Position numbers and translations under genes: made by a program. The notes below the pieces were generated by a model. It searched no databases. It was not told where the DNA came from and was given only the letters and a program-made list of their open reading frames with translations. Source: Closterium sp. Naga37s-1 (lineage: Eukaryota; Streptophyta; Zygnematophyceae; Desmidiales; Closteriaceae). Taken from it: 64,000 nucleotides of DNA. The DNA is taken from NCBI GenBank assembly GCA_947471745.1, contig CANJKZ010000820.1, positions 1,123,501 through 1,187,500 on the forward strand, written 5' to 3'. Positions 35,386-47,352 of the stretch are shown here, in pieces (within the stretch, counting starts at the first letter, position 1; every line of letters starts with the position of its first letter).

Positions 35386-35789
35386 ATTAAAGCTCGCGTC
35401 TCAAATTTCCTACTGTTTAACACTTGGTTGGGTTTGCCCCTATTTGATTGGGTAACGAATGACGAAATATGTGACGAGCGGGTGAAAAAAACACAGCGAA
35501 CTCCCAAACAGGTTTGGCCAAAACAAACCAGGGTGTGCAGGTTTGGGTGGAAGACGAGCCTTGGGGGACAGGTTTGGCCCCGCTTACTGTCAGAGTTGAG
35601 AGTTCAGAGTCTCAAATTTCCGAGATTGTAAATGCTTGGTGTTCGCGGGGAAGTGTGCGACGCGATTTCCCAACCAACCTTACCAACCACCCCTTTCCTT
35701 GGTGTGCTGTGCGACAAACTCTGCTGTTACCGGATTCCAACCGTTTAACACTTGGTTGGATGGCATAAATATGAGACGCGAGCTTTAAT
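35386..35789. mobile_element. Small element with 23-bp terminal inverted repeats
   Basis: attaaagctcgcgtctcaaa (35386 on) and its complement ending at 35789 match at 22 of 23 positions. About 404 bp, non-coding. TTAA occurs at both outer ends and may be the target duplication. A second internal repeat, gtttaacacttggttgg, occurs near both ends as a direct copy (about 35415 and 35744). It ends about 145 bp before the UNC-93-like start codon, so it sits in that gene's promoter region. Confidence 0.7.
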
Positions 35790-35933
35790 TTTGCTTCGGT
35801 GTGCCTCTTCGGAACTGGTGTACAGAATGTTGCGATTTTAGTGTGTTGTTTTTTCGCAACTCTTCGCAAATTTCCGCAAGGTTTATGCAGAAAAACATTC
35901 GGAGGCCAATTCTCGTAACTTTCCCTTTTCGCG

Positions 35934-36740
35934 ATGACTGAGCCTGCAGCGCTGTCAGAAATCATCGACCATTCGGAAGACAACAGTGGAGGAGAAGCAG
36001 CAGCATGTGCGCCCGCGGCGCGAATGTGGCGGTGGGTGTGGTCGCGGCGCGACGTGCTGCTGATGAGCACGGCGTTCCTTTTCTTCTTCGTGGCGTTCAA
36101 CGCGCTGCAGAACGTCGCGACGAGCATCCACGGCGCGAGCAACATCGGCGCGCTCTCCATGGGCGTGCTTTACGCCGTCATTGTCGTCACCGCGCCGCTC
36201 GCGCCCTTCCCCATCCGCTTCTGGCGAGCGCGCGCCGCGATTCTCGTGGCGCAGACGGGGTTCTGGGCTTTTATCGGTTCCAACGCGTTTACTATAGAGT
36301 GCGTGGTAGTTTATTGTCATACAAATGTGGATCATTCAATGTGCATCGATGAATTTGGGTCTTAGTTGGGACGGGATTACTAAATAATTGGCAGAAAGCC
36401 TATACGGAGGATGCTCTTGATGCCCCGTCGTTCCTTCCCTGACAACGGTCCATACAAGAGACTCATTCCGAACACGTTCTCATGCCCCTAGTACCCCGCG
36501 CCCCGTCCCGCCCCAATGCGTCTTCGTGGCCAGGTGGCTGCTTCTTCTCGCGTCGTGCTACCTCGGAGTCTGCTGGTCCGTCGTTTGGGTGGCTCAGGTG
36601 ACGCTCTTCGTCTCTTTTCCCGTCTCTCAGATGAGTTTGTCTTGTAAAGTGTGTGTGTGTGTGTGCGCGCGCGCATGCTTGTGTGAGTGTGTGTGAGTGC
36701 GTGCGCGCGTGCGTGTGTATGTGTGTGTGTGTATGTGTGT

Positions 36741-36781
<41 letters not shown>

Positions 36782-39700
36782 CTTTTCCTTTTCAGCTGCT
36801 CTCCTTCTTTCCTCATAAGCTTAGCACCTGAATGGCATTAATGAAAATCTTTCATAGTCTCCTACGTCTGCTTTCACAAGATCCCTCCTGGGGCCTTCAA
36901 CCACTCATCCCCGCGACATGCCTCCTTGTTTTCGCTACGCAGGGAGTGTACCTCGTTGCTGCTGCGGGTGTCTACAGTAAACGTTACAACAAGCCTATGG
37001 ATGTTGTGGTGACCGAATTTAGCGCCCTTTTTGGGGGAATATTCGCGTTTAATCAGATTATCGGGAACGCAATCACTTTCACCGTCTCGCAACTCTCCTA
37101 TTCCCCCTCTTCCTCCTCCTCCTCCCTTCCTCCCACCACCGTCACCATACTCATTATAGTGTTTTGCATCTGCCTCGCTATAGGCTCAGTGCTCTCCTGG
37201 CTCCTCCGTGATCTCAAGCCAATAGAAGACTGCCACGTGGACGACGCTACCCTGAACTTCAAGCGCCCAGTCGCCGCGCTCGTTCCCTGTCCGTCGATTT
37301 CATCCACCAGGGCGCTTTCAATCTTCACCGTTGATTGGGAGGAGATGGAAGTGTTGGTGGAGGAGGAAGTGGAGGAAGATGAGGAGGAAGAGGGGGAGGA
37401 AGAGGGGGCGGAAGCGGGGGAGGAGGAAGGGAGGGAAGGGGGAGCGAGGGGTGGGAAGAAGGCGAAGCGGAACTTGCGAGCAATACTGTCGGGCATGGAT
37501 GAGGAGGGAGGGGAGGGAGGGGAGCGAGGGGAGGGAGAGGAGGAGCAGAGGGGAGAGCATGGGCAGGGTGAGAGGGGAGAGGTGGTTGGAGAGGGTGAGA
37601 GGGGGAGTGTGGGTGTAGGGGATGCAGGGATCCCTGACGACTCCTTCAGTGACGTTATACAATCTGCTCCTGCAGGCAATCCATCCCAACCGCACCGTAC
37701 CTCTCAGCCATCCCGCTCCCTCCGCTCATTCCAAACCTCTTCCTGCGAGTCTACCTCCCGCCGGGCCACCATCCCAAGGCAAACACCCAGGCTCGGCCCG
37801 AACCTGGCTTCTGACCCTCGGAGCCAAACCAGATCATCCTCGAGCCTGACCATCAACTCCAGGTCCGGCCGAACCATAGCTTCGTTCCGAGCCCCGTCCC
37901 TCTCCCGAACCATGTCCCGGTCCACTTCGACGAACTACTCGAGGCAGCGTACTTTGTCCTCTTCTGTGGCGACCGGGCGGCCAACTTTGACTCGGTCTGT
38001 GACGTTTAAACGGATGACGGTGACGGTGGGCGGGGGGAGCAAGGAGGGGGAGGGGAGGAACGCGTGGCAGCTGCTGTTTGATCGAAAGCTGCTGCTGCTG
38101 ATTCCGCTGCTCTTCTACTCGGGACTGCAAGCGGCTTATATCAGGTATGATGATGCGTGCTGCTATACTGCAGGCCGCTTATATCAGGTATAATGCATAC
38201 ACCTGCTGTTAACTGGACGGAATGGTGCATGCTGCCACACTGCATGCCGCTTATATCAGGTATGTTCCATCATTAGATTAGATCATACTCCTAGGCTTGA
38301 AGTGCAATAGAGTCGAAGAGGGGAACGAGAAGGCAGGTATGTACAGGGGAAGTCAGGTAAACTCGAAAGTTCTGAACACGCAATGGACGGTGGAGAGGAT
38401 TGGCAGGTGCAGTTCAGTCAGAAGCTATTTTTCAGGCGCCTTTTTGAGGCGATTTTTGAGGCGCCTGAAAGTTACTCTGAACACCAAATGGAGGATGGAG
38501 TACTGGACAGCTGACTACCGTTGCTGACTATTATGCTCCCATCCCTCCCACCCCTCCCACCCCTCCCATCCCTCCCTCCTCAGTGCTGACTTCACACGCT
38601 ATGTGGTGCAGCCGCTGCTGGGAGCGCAGTGGATGGGCGGAGCCATGATGGTCTTTGGAGTCGCCATTGCCGTTGTGAGTTGATATTGCAGTTGCTTTTG
38701 ATATTATAATGATATTAACTATTATAAATGTTATTACTATAATTAACATTATTACGAATATTAGTATTACTATTAGTCTTATGATTACTCCTACTACTAT
38801 TATTTAATATTATTATTGTTGTTGTGATTACTATTATTATTATTATTATTATTCTGTAAGCCTATGGCGCTACTTTGAGCTCCCTCTAGACCTTTTTTTG
38901 CAATCCGGTGGCACAGACGAAGTCTTAGGCCAAAACGTGCGTTCCATGCCTCGCAGCTCCCTTGTCCAAGGGGTTTGCTGTCTGTGAGTACTCTCGACTT
39001 CTCTCCTACTCATCCTGCTGCTCTGCTCTACATGCCTCTCCGTCCACTCCCCCCCCACGCCCCCAGTGTTGTTTCATCGCAGTTCGCTTCGCCAAGGGGC
39101 TCTCATCGATTCGCCTCATGCTGCTGCTGGGTGCTGCCTCGCAGACAGCCGTTCTCATCCTCACATGGCTCTTTCAGGACAGGTGAGAGATCCTAGAGGT
39201 ATGTGCCTTACAGATGGCTCACAGGAATCTTTGAGGGTACTAGTTCACTCTCAATTCCAGCCTTGCCCTTTTCTGTTTCCCCTTCCCCCCTATTCCGCCG
39301 TATCTCCTCCCCATCCCTCCTCCTCTCCAGAGCCATGTCCAAGCCAGCAGCATTCGCGCTGGTGTTCAGCTGTGCACTGCTGTGGGGAATCGGCGCCACC
39401 GCGTTTCAGTCCCAAATCACTGCGCTCCTGCCGTTGGTCTTCCCATCCGACGTGGTAAGATACCTGCCATTGGTCGAGACCCACTGTTGCCACACATAAC
39501 GTAGCCCACAGCATACCTCCTCCTCCCCTCTCTCTCACTCACACTCCTCTCATCCTCCTTCCATGCTCGCACCTCTCGCTTCCCCTTCCAACATCTATCA
39601 CTCTCTTTCCTCTCCTCTTCCATATCTTCCTCCCACAATCTCCCCTCTGCACCGCATTGAACACTCCATGACCACACCGTGCGCATGTTGGATCGCCTAG

Positions 39701-40126
39701 AGCAGTGCTGCCTGCTGCATCATAGACTTCCTCTCAGCCCCCACTCTCACTCAACCCCTCCCACCCCCCACAATCCCCCTTGAACCCTCATTTACTTCCT
39801 CTCACGCAGCGTACGTGCATTGAATCACTCAGAGCACTGCTGCCTGCTGTCTCCATCTGCTTCCTCGTGTGCCCTCTCTCTCAAACCCGTTTCCCCTTTC
39901 AACCTTCCCATTGCCACGCCTTGACCCCGCACAGGACGCAGCATACGCGCATTGGATCTCGTGGAGCAGTGCGGCCTGCTCCGCCTACTTCCTCGCCAGC
40001 CCATACATCGCCACGCCCATAAAAAACTCCCTCCTCCTCGTCGTTTGCCCCCTCTCCGTTATACTCGCTGCTGTCGCGGTCAAGATTAGACCCCCAGGAC
40101 AGGCCACACTATGTGAAGGGGTGTGA
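35934..40126 (+). CDS. UNC-93-like major facilitator (membrane transporter/regulator), 7 exons
   Basis: Exons 35934-36298, 36492-36597, 36943-38144, 38584-38674, 39067-39182, 39331-39454, 39935-40126. All introns are GT-AG, phases agree and there is no internal stop: 731 codons. The fold is MFS/UNC-93. The first half has about six hydrophobic helices (LLMSTAFLFFFVAFNALQNV, then SMGVLYAVIVVTAPLAPFPI, and WSVVWVAQGVYL across the exon 2/3 join). The second half has LLLIPLLFYSGLQAAYI, MGGAMMVFGVAIAV, LWGIGATAFQSQI and a last helix in exon 7. UNC-93 proteins are ion-channel regulators in animals, and a plant relative has been linked to potassium and drought responses; the exact role here is unknown. 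A loop of about 280 residues (about 253-530) between helices 6 and 7 is unusual: it starts with an acidic Glu-rich block, then a Ser/Arg-rich stretch. Most relatives are about 450 residues. The start at 35934 is the first ATG of the open frame. Confidence 0.85.
36648..36780 (+). repeat. (GT)n microsatellite in UNC-93-like intron 2
   Basis: About 130 bp of GT repeats with GC and AT interruptions, in the intron between exons 2 and 3. Confidence 0.95.
38125..38262 (+). repeat. Triplicated exon-3 donor site of the UNC-93-like gene
   Basis: ctgcangcngcttatatcag followed by gta occurs three times (38125-38147, 38168-38190, 38240-38262). The first is the donor that gives matching phase with exon 4. 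The other two lie in intron 3 and keep a full GT donor. Confidence 0.85.
38680..38860. repeat. AT-rich tat/tta low-complexity tract
   Basis: Imperfect (tat)n/(tta)n sequence in intron 4 of the UNC-93-like gene. Confidence 0.85.
39675..39852 (+). repeat. Two decayed copies of the exon-7 start in intron 6
   Basis: 39675-39720 and 39804-39852 resemble the first 45-50 bp of exon 7 (acgcagcatacgcgcattgg, agcagtgcggcctgct). The three copies are spaced about 130 bp apart, like a partial tandem duplication of the intron-exon edge. The second copy still has a cag acceptor-like triplet. Confidence 0.72.
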
Positions 40127-40415
40127 GGAAGCAGGAATATGTGGAATTCGTTCTGTTTCACAGAATCGAATTTTTCAATTAATTTCTCACAAAAAACCAT
40201 CTGTCATTCAGCGTTGGGTGTTGGACGCTGCTGCCATCCTTGTTTTTAGTCGTCTCAAAAACTCTCGGTCAATCGGCTTAAGATTTTACGGGAGTTAGTG
40301 TGTGTATCCTCCTTGGCTTTCAAGCAGGTGTTGGAAGCTGGTATCCTCTCCTACAAACTAGTATCCTCTCCCTGGAATGACTGAATAGGATCGTGTACTT
40401 AGGATGGTAGCTTCC
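40127..40415 (+). other. Region downstream of the UNC-93-like gene
   Basis: No gene seen. It probably holds the 3' untranslated region. Two short related tracts (gtatcctctcc, near 40340-40375) are the only notable repeats. Confidence 0.4.
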
Positions 40416-40798
40416 TGTTGCAGTGGAAGTCTTGGTATGAATTAAAGCCAGTGTAGGAGGTTTTGTCTGGGCTAATATGTAAAGCCCATGTAGTGACACG
40501 TTTCAGGATCAATGTCTCTGAAATCAGGTATATTATAAAATGACAAGCATACAGAATATATAGCTATAGTAAAGTACCTATTCGCCTACTGAAGTGTGCT
40601 ATTCACGCTATTCCTGTTCTGAAACGGTACGTGACTATTCGCGAGGCCTACAGCTACTTGCTGACGTCATCCTAGGGCGCGTAGCGCTTTGCTGACATCA
40701 GACTATCGGTACTTTACTATTACGTGCGAAGTCTCGCACTCTACTAACTGTACTACACGAATTCCTTGAAGTGCGTAAGTCTCGATATTATCTCAACA
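40416..40798 (-). repeat. Probable 3' LTR of B1
   Basis: A purine tract (minus-strand aagtgaaggggag) at about 40799-40812 precedes TGTTGAGA, and the other end may be tgttgcag at 40416. The length of about 383 bp agrees with the B2 LTR. The left limit is uncertain. Confidence 0.5.
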
Positions 40799-41623
40799 CT
40801 CCCCTTCACTTCTAGGAGTTCGGTGTACTTACCCAGTTGCCTCTGAAACGCCGCTGAGCTGGTTGCAGTGGTGAAATTTCTGTCGTGTCAGTTTCTTGGT
40901 AAGCGAGTCAGCTGCCATGTCACCAGTGGGACAGTAGACAAGGCGCATTCTCCCCTTGTCGATCGCATCATTGACGAAGAAGTAACGCAGTGAGATATGT
41001 TTTGTGCGATTGACGAAGCCGGGCTTGTTGGCAATGGTAATTGTCAAACATATGTACGGTATATCTATGTTATAGTTTGGGTAGGCTTAGTGGGGTACAC
41101 ACTGTGGGGTACAACCCCTTAGGTTCATTCTTTGTACCAACTCCCTCGATAGTCGACATCCACTTTTCTTTCACTTACGACAGTAATTGCACTCTGGTTG
41201 TCGCACTGCAACGTGAACTGATTCGGCGTGACGAATTTTGCTTCGTCGAGCAGTTCCTGTAAGTATAATCCTTCTCGGGTTGCAGCACATGCGGTAATAA
41301 ACTCTGCCTCAGCCGAGGAAAGTGACACGAGTTCCTGTTTCGACGAATTCCACGAGATCGGGCCAACTGGCTCGAGACGGAAGACGTAGCCGATTCGTGA
41401 CCGACGATCTGACGTGTCACCGGCGTGGTCTGCGTCGACATATCCGCTGAGGTACATTTTGTTGGTTGGTTTTCCTGTGTTGAAGACCAGCCCGACTGTT
41501 GGTGTTGCGACGAAGTAATGTAGAGCACGCTGAAGATCGAAATGGTGTTCTTCTTTTGGGCAGCGTAGAAACTGTGCGAGATAACTTGCGACGTATGCAA
41601 GGCCGGGACGGCATGTGACTGAA
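40799..41623 (-). mobile_element. B1 (left piece): Ty1/copia family-B RNase H region
   Basis: The minus strand reads GYVDADHAGD, LSSAEAEF, CDNQSAIT, then NRTKHISLRYFFV, the RNase H end of a family-B copia. A solo LTR (41042-41182) sits inside. The rest of B1 resumes at 47479, beyond E5. Remnant, several breaks over the whole element. Confidence 0.85.
41042..41182 (+). mobile_element. Solo LTR (family A) in B1 RNase H
   Basis: 141 bp, TGTCAA...TACGACA, with perfect GTAAT duplications (41037-41041, 41183-41187). It carries the family-A core (gtggggtacacac...ggggtacaacccc). No internal region. Confidence 0.85.
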
Positions 41624-43839
41624 CGCTGCCCTCCAAGCACTAGCCCCATGCCCGACGTACTGCACAAGTAGCGCAACACCCTCTTCGCTGCAGCCATGTG
41701 CTCTGGTCGGTGTCTCCCAGGAGCAACATAGCGTGCCAAGATGCTAAGAGGGTATGCAAGGTCAGGTCGAGTGCAGGTCATCAGGTACATGAGGCAGCCA
41801 ACAAGCTCTGGGTACGGGCCACTCGGCTCTACGGACTCATCCGAAGGCAGAGCTGAGAGCGAGTGGCGAGTAGACAGAGGAGTGGCCTGAGGCGAGGAGT
41901 ACGTGAAGTCGAAGCGCTGAAGGACCTGCTGCACCATGTATGACTGAGTCAGGGTAATGGTGCACTGTGCTCTGTCCCGGGTGATCTGCAAGCCAAGGTA
42001 GCTACGCAGTTCACCCAGGTCTGTGCACGTGTGTCTCTTCTGCAGCTCGGACTTCACGTGGGCGAGTCCAGCAGTGTCAGCAGTGGCAAAGACCAAGTCG
42101 TCGACGTACACGAGGATGTAGAACGGCGGCAAAGAGGTGTCGGTGCGCAGAAACAGCGGCGGGTCGGCTGTAGAAGGAGCAAACCCAAGTGCCGCAAGTG
42201 TAGTCCTCAGTGTGTCGTGCCAGTCACGGGGCGCCTGGCGGAGACCGTAGACTGGACGCCGGAGGCTCCACTGGGTACCAGGAGGAAACGACCCAGTGAA
42301 GCCAGGTGGGCGGCGCAACCAGATCTCCTCGTGCAGGCTGCCCTGCAGGAAAGCTGTGCTGAAGTCAAGAGAGTGGAGCTCGTAGTCGTGCTGAGCGGCT
42401 ATGTGCAGCAGCACCCGAAGAGTGGTCATCTTCGGGGTGGGAGAGAAGGTCTGAAAGTAGTCAACTCCTTGCCGCTGACTGAAGCCTCGAGCCACGTAAC
42501 GCGCCTTGAAGACAGGCGGAGAACCCGGCGGCCGCTTCACCCTGAAAATCCACATGCCACTGACGATGTTCGCCCCAGGTGGGGGAACCTCGTCGACGTA
42601 GGTGCCTGTGGACTTCCAGGAAGCCATCTCTGCGTCCATGGCTGACTGCCACTGAGAGGAGTAGGGACCCTCGATCGCCTCAGCGTACGATCGAGGAGTC
42701 GGGATGTCTGGTGCATCCGGGTCTCCCTCAGGGGCAATCAGCGTGGACACGAGATGAGGCAAAGCAGCAGCAAAACACTGGAACTCCTCCTGCCTGTCCT
42801 CAAGGACGTCCGTGCTAAGAGCACACTCACCCCCGACGGACGGAGGACAGACAGACTCAGACTCAGCAACGAGACTAGTGGCGTAGTCTAGACGACAGCG
42901 AGCAGCAAAGTCGACAAGCTCAGCAACTAGGGCCGACGCAGCAGTGGACTCAAAGGAAGGGTCAGTGACAACAGTAGCCAGGAGACGCGTGACAGTAGGA
43001 CTGGCAGCACAAAGAGAGTCAGACTCCGGGTCAGCAAGAACAGGAAGAGAGGACTCTGGAGGAGACGGCAACGGGACACGCAGAGGAGCAGTGGAAGGAC
43101 GCAGTGCCATCTGGTGTGTGCCTGGGACCGCAGGAGGACGCGGACGCGGAGCACGACGACTAGTGCGAGCAGCACGAACAGGCGACGCAGGACGAGACGC
43201 AGGCTCACGACGCTCAGCAAGACCTCCAGTAGGACCAGTGTAGGAGAAGGAGCAGGTAAGGGGGAGGCTGGCTGTAATTGTGACCGCGACTGGACAGGCT
43301 GTGGACACTCTAAGGGAGGAGCAGGACCAGTAGAGGGCGGGAGACCAAGAACCTGCTCAAGGAGTGGAACGAAGTACGGCCGCGGCCGCGCAGCGCCTCC
43401 AGAACCAGCAGGGACAGCACCAGTACCCCCAGCGGCAGCACCAGTGCCAGCAGCACCTCTAGCTCCAACAGCGCCAACTCCAGCACCCTCAGACGTACCA
43501 GCGCCAGCAGAACCACCAGCGCCAACACCCCCAGCAGCTCCAGCTCCAGCAGCTCCAGTAGCTCCAGCAGCACCAACTCCAGCAGGACCGGCAGCTCCAG
43601 TACCGCCAGCAGCTCCAGCAGGACCTCCAGCAGGACCAACTCCAGCAGCCCCAGCAGCACCCCCAGTCCCAGCAGCTCCAGTACCACCAGTACGAGCACC
43701 TCCAGGACCAGCAGCAACAGTAGCACCTCCAGCTCCAGCAGCACGGCTCCAGCGCCGGGCAAACCACTCGCGCAGCTCCTGCGGAGAGAGTAGCTCCCGC
43801 CTCGACGAAGCACCGCGAGAGGCCACACGAGCAGACCCA

Positions 43840-44040
43840 GCACCCCCAGGCTCCGCACCACCAGGCTCAGCACCCCCAGGCTCAGCACCCCCAGACTCAG
43901 CACCCCCAGGCTCAGCACCCCCAGACTCAGCACCCCCAGGCTCAGCACCCCTAGGCTCCGCACCCCTGGACTCAGCACCCCCAGGCTCCGCACCCCCAGA
44001 CCCGGCACCCGCAGGCTCAGCACCTCTAGCAGCACCAGAG
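43840..44040 (-). repeat. 15-bp minisatellite in E5 pol spacer
   Basis: cagcacccccaggct units coding for the GGAEP/GGAES array, homologous to 18474-18655 in E3. Confidence 0.85.
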
Positions 44041-46090
44041 TCAACAACTACCTCGACAGGCTCGACTGCGTCTACCTGGGACACACCTGACGGGGCAGGA
44101 CCCTAAGGGGGGAGGGGGTCTACCGTGGGAGGACCTGGCGCAAGAAAGAGCGGCGGCGGGGGGAGGGGCGCAGTGCGGTAGGGGAAGAGACGGTAGTAAG
44201 GCACCGACTCGTCAAAGGTGACGTCCTGGGAGGACAGAACACGGTGCGAGGTGGGGTGGTAAAACTGCCAACCAGGCGCGTCAGGGGGGAAGCCAAGGAA
44301 GACGCAGGGAACAGCACGGGGGGACAGCTTGTCCGCAGACAAGTCGCGGACAAACGCCCGAGATCCCCAGACCCGAAACGCAGACGCATCGCCAACCTTC
44401 CCCGTCCACCGCAAGGTGGGGGAGGTCTCTGGCAAGGAGACCCGGGGCTGAAGGTTGAGCTGATGCGCTGCGTACTGAACCGCAAACGGCCACAGAAAAT
44501 GGGGGGCAGCCGCATGGATCATGGACGTACGAGCGACGTCCATGACCATGCCAATGCGGCGCTCAGCAATCCCATTTTGCTGTGGAGAGGCCGGAAGCGT
44601 GAAGGTCTGGCGGATGCCCTGTGCACGACAGAAGGCTCCCAGCCGGGCAGAGGAAAACTCCCCGCCTCTGTCAGAGTGCAGACGCAGAACAGGAAAGTCC
44701 GAGCCGAAACTCTCTCTGAGCTGGAGACGAGCTGCGCGGATCCAGTCAATCAACACCTCAGTGACGTCACCCTTGCTGCGCAAGGGGAAGACCGTGGTGT
44801 AACGCGAGTAGTCGTCAACCACCAACAGGAAGTAACGCTCGTGACCCTGGCCACGGACGCGGGCGGGGCCCCACACGTCCATGTGAAGAGTCTGCAGCGG
44901 AGCCTCTGTCGGAGGAAACTCGGAGGAGTGAGGGGCAGCGCGCTGTCGCCCCTCGACGCAGGGGACGCAGGTTGGGGCAGGCCCTGGAGGTAGGGGAGGT
45001 AGGGACCGAGGGAGACCAGAGAAAAGGACACGTGAGGCCATGCCTCGGAGACGAGGCAGGGAGGGGTGACCAAGGCGGTGGTGCCAAAGGAGAGTCTGGT
45101 GGGACAGGAGACGACACGAGCAGGGCGCAGACTCAGGACCAGACCTGGACGCTGCAGCAAACACCTGACTCGACGCAGCTACTTGACCAGACTCAGTAGC
45201 CGGAGGAGACTCAGTAGTCAGTGTGTACAGGCTCGACCCCGGCCGACGGGTAAACGTGGCCAAGTGTCGGCCCGTCCGAGCACACGTGCAGTGGGTCACC
45301 CGCTGACTCGCAGGAGTGAACTAGTCAACCCCCCTGTCCTGTAGATCAGCTCCACTCACCAAGTTTGTAGAGAACGAGGGGAGGTAGAGACCTGACAGGG
45401 TGCCAGAGGGGGCTGCCGGGCACGGTAAGACAGTGGAGAAGCTAGCAAGGACAGGACCCCCAGAGGGGTCCGCCAGGGAGACCGCAACCGGCCGACTAAG
45501 CGGCGTAAGCGTGGTGCGGTCTCGAAAGAAGGAGCGGGAAGCACCCGAGTCAAGGGTGAAGGTGTGTAAGGCCTGAGCCGACGTGGTACCTGAGAGAGCA
45601 GACTCCCCAGCACCTGGGGCAGCAGACGCACTAGCACCTAGAGCAGCAGCCTCACCAGCACCTAGAGCAGCAGACTGGATACCGGGGTCAGGCGGCACAC
45701 ACAGGTGACAGGCTCCCTCGGCACTAGTAGACAATGCATACATTGCAGTGAGAATAGCATCATAGTCAAGAGCAAAGATATCTACCCTCTGCCTTAGCAG
45801 CTCCACCCAGTCGGGGAGCTCAGCGTCGTCGCCAAACTCTGTACGCCAAGCGTCGCTCAGACGGGCGAAGCAGCGGGACTCTGTGTGACCACGCGTCCCG
45901 CAAGGCTGACCAGTCCGGACACCCGAGCTAATAACGTACTGGCAGCGAGCACCACTCAGCGACCCTCTACTCTGAGCGTACCACTCACGAAGCTGCTGGG
46001 GCGAGAGGACCGCGTACGGACGCACTACAAGCAGCTGCGGAACTACTCACTCCAGGACGACTCCCACTACGGCCACCCCGACAACCCCAA

Positions 46091-46301
46091 CTAGCGTACC
46101 ACTCACGAAGCTGTTGGGGGGTGAGGGACTCACGCGGGCGACGCTGGAGCTGCATCTGGCCACTACAAGCAGCTGCGGAACTACTCACTCCAGGACGACT
46201 CCCACTACGGCCACCCCGACAACCCCAACTAGCGTACCACTCACGAAGCTGTTGGGGGGTGAGGGACTCACGCGGGCGACGCTGGAGCTGCATCTGGCCA
46301 C
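46091..46301 (-). repeat. Tandem duplication in E5 gag
   Basis: A unit of about 138 bp starting actagcgtaccactcacgaa is present at about 46091 and again at about 46229. Between this and the leader lie ggggcggctgctcca units (46470-46620). Confidence 0.8.
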
Positions 46302-46619
46302 GCCAGGAGCAGCAGTAGCAGTAGAAAGAGCAGTAGCAGCAAGAGCAGCAGTAACAGCAGTACGGGCAGGGCAGTGCTCACCAGTGGCGAGAAGGGCAGG
46401 CGTACGACGGCGGCAACGGCGAGGCCGCTACCACTGTAGGGCGAGAGCTCCGCGGCAGCTGCAGGGGTGGCCGCTCCAGGGGCGGCAGTTGTAGGGGCGG
46501 CTGCTCCAGGGGCGGCTGCTCTAGGGGCGGCTGCTGCAGGGGCGGGTGCTCCAGGGGCGGCTGCTGCAGGGGTGGCTGCTCCAGGGGCGGCTGCTGCAGT
46601 GGCGGCTGCTCCAGGGGCG

Positions 46620-47290
46620 GCTCGGCTGCTGGGCGACTCGGCTGCTGGGCGGCTCGGCAGCTCGGCTGCTGGGTGGCTCGGCAGCTCGGCTGCTCGCTAG
46701 GGGCGGCGACGGGGCCGGGTAGGGGCGGCGACGGGGCCGCTAGGGGCGGCGACGGGGCCGCGTAGGGAGGGGAGCGGCGACGGGGCCGCTAGGGGCAGCG
46801 ACGAGGCCGCGTAGGGGCGGCGACGGGGCCGCGTAGGGAGGGAGGCGGCGACGGGGCCGCTAGGGGCGGCGACGGGGCCGCTAGGGGCGGCGACGGGGCC
46901 GCTAGGGGCGGCGACGGGGCCGCGTAGGGGCGGCGACGGGGCCGCGTAGGGAGGGAGGAGGCGACGGGGCCGCTAGGGGCGGCGACGGGGCCGCGTAGGG
47001 GCGGCGTCGGGGCCGCGTAGGGAGGGGAGCGGCGACGGGGCCGCTAGGGGCGGCGACGGGGCCGTGTAGGGGCGGCGATGGGGCCGCGTAGGGGCGGCGA
47101 CGGGGCCGCGTAGGGAGGGGAGCGGCGACGGGGCCGCGTAGGGGCGACGACGGGGCCGCGTAGGGAGGGAGGCGGCGACGGGGCCGCTAGGGGCGGCGAC
47201 AGGGGGCCGTGAGAGGGGCCTCTAAGAGAGCTCGACAGAAGGGCGGCCCACAAGGCGCGTCTCGGGCAGGAGCGACTGGCGTTCCGGTCT
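46620..47290 (-). repeat. GC-rich tandem leader of E5
   Basis: ctaggggcggcgacggggccg units, interspersed with gtagggagggg, matching the E3 leader. Confidence 0.87.
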
Positions 47291-47352
47291 GAAAAAAAAA
47301 TTCAGTGGTGGGCCCAAGGAAGCGTTCCCACTAGGGAACCTGCTCTATACCA

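Noticed and set aside
36463-36841. Small His/Thr and Cys/Val frames
   Set aside because: Translation of the GT microsatellite in an intron.
41125-43308. Single 727-codon protein
   Set aside because: It crosses the E5/B1 insertion junction and joins two unrelated copia families, then runs into a solo LTR.
43114-44106. 330-codon plus-strand Pro/Ala frame (and similar at 18120-18734 and 62331-63447)
   Set aside because: Antisense shadows of the repeat spacer in E5, E3 and E10 pol.
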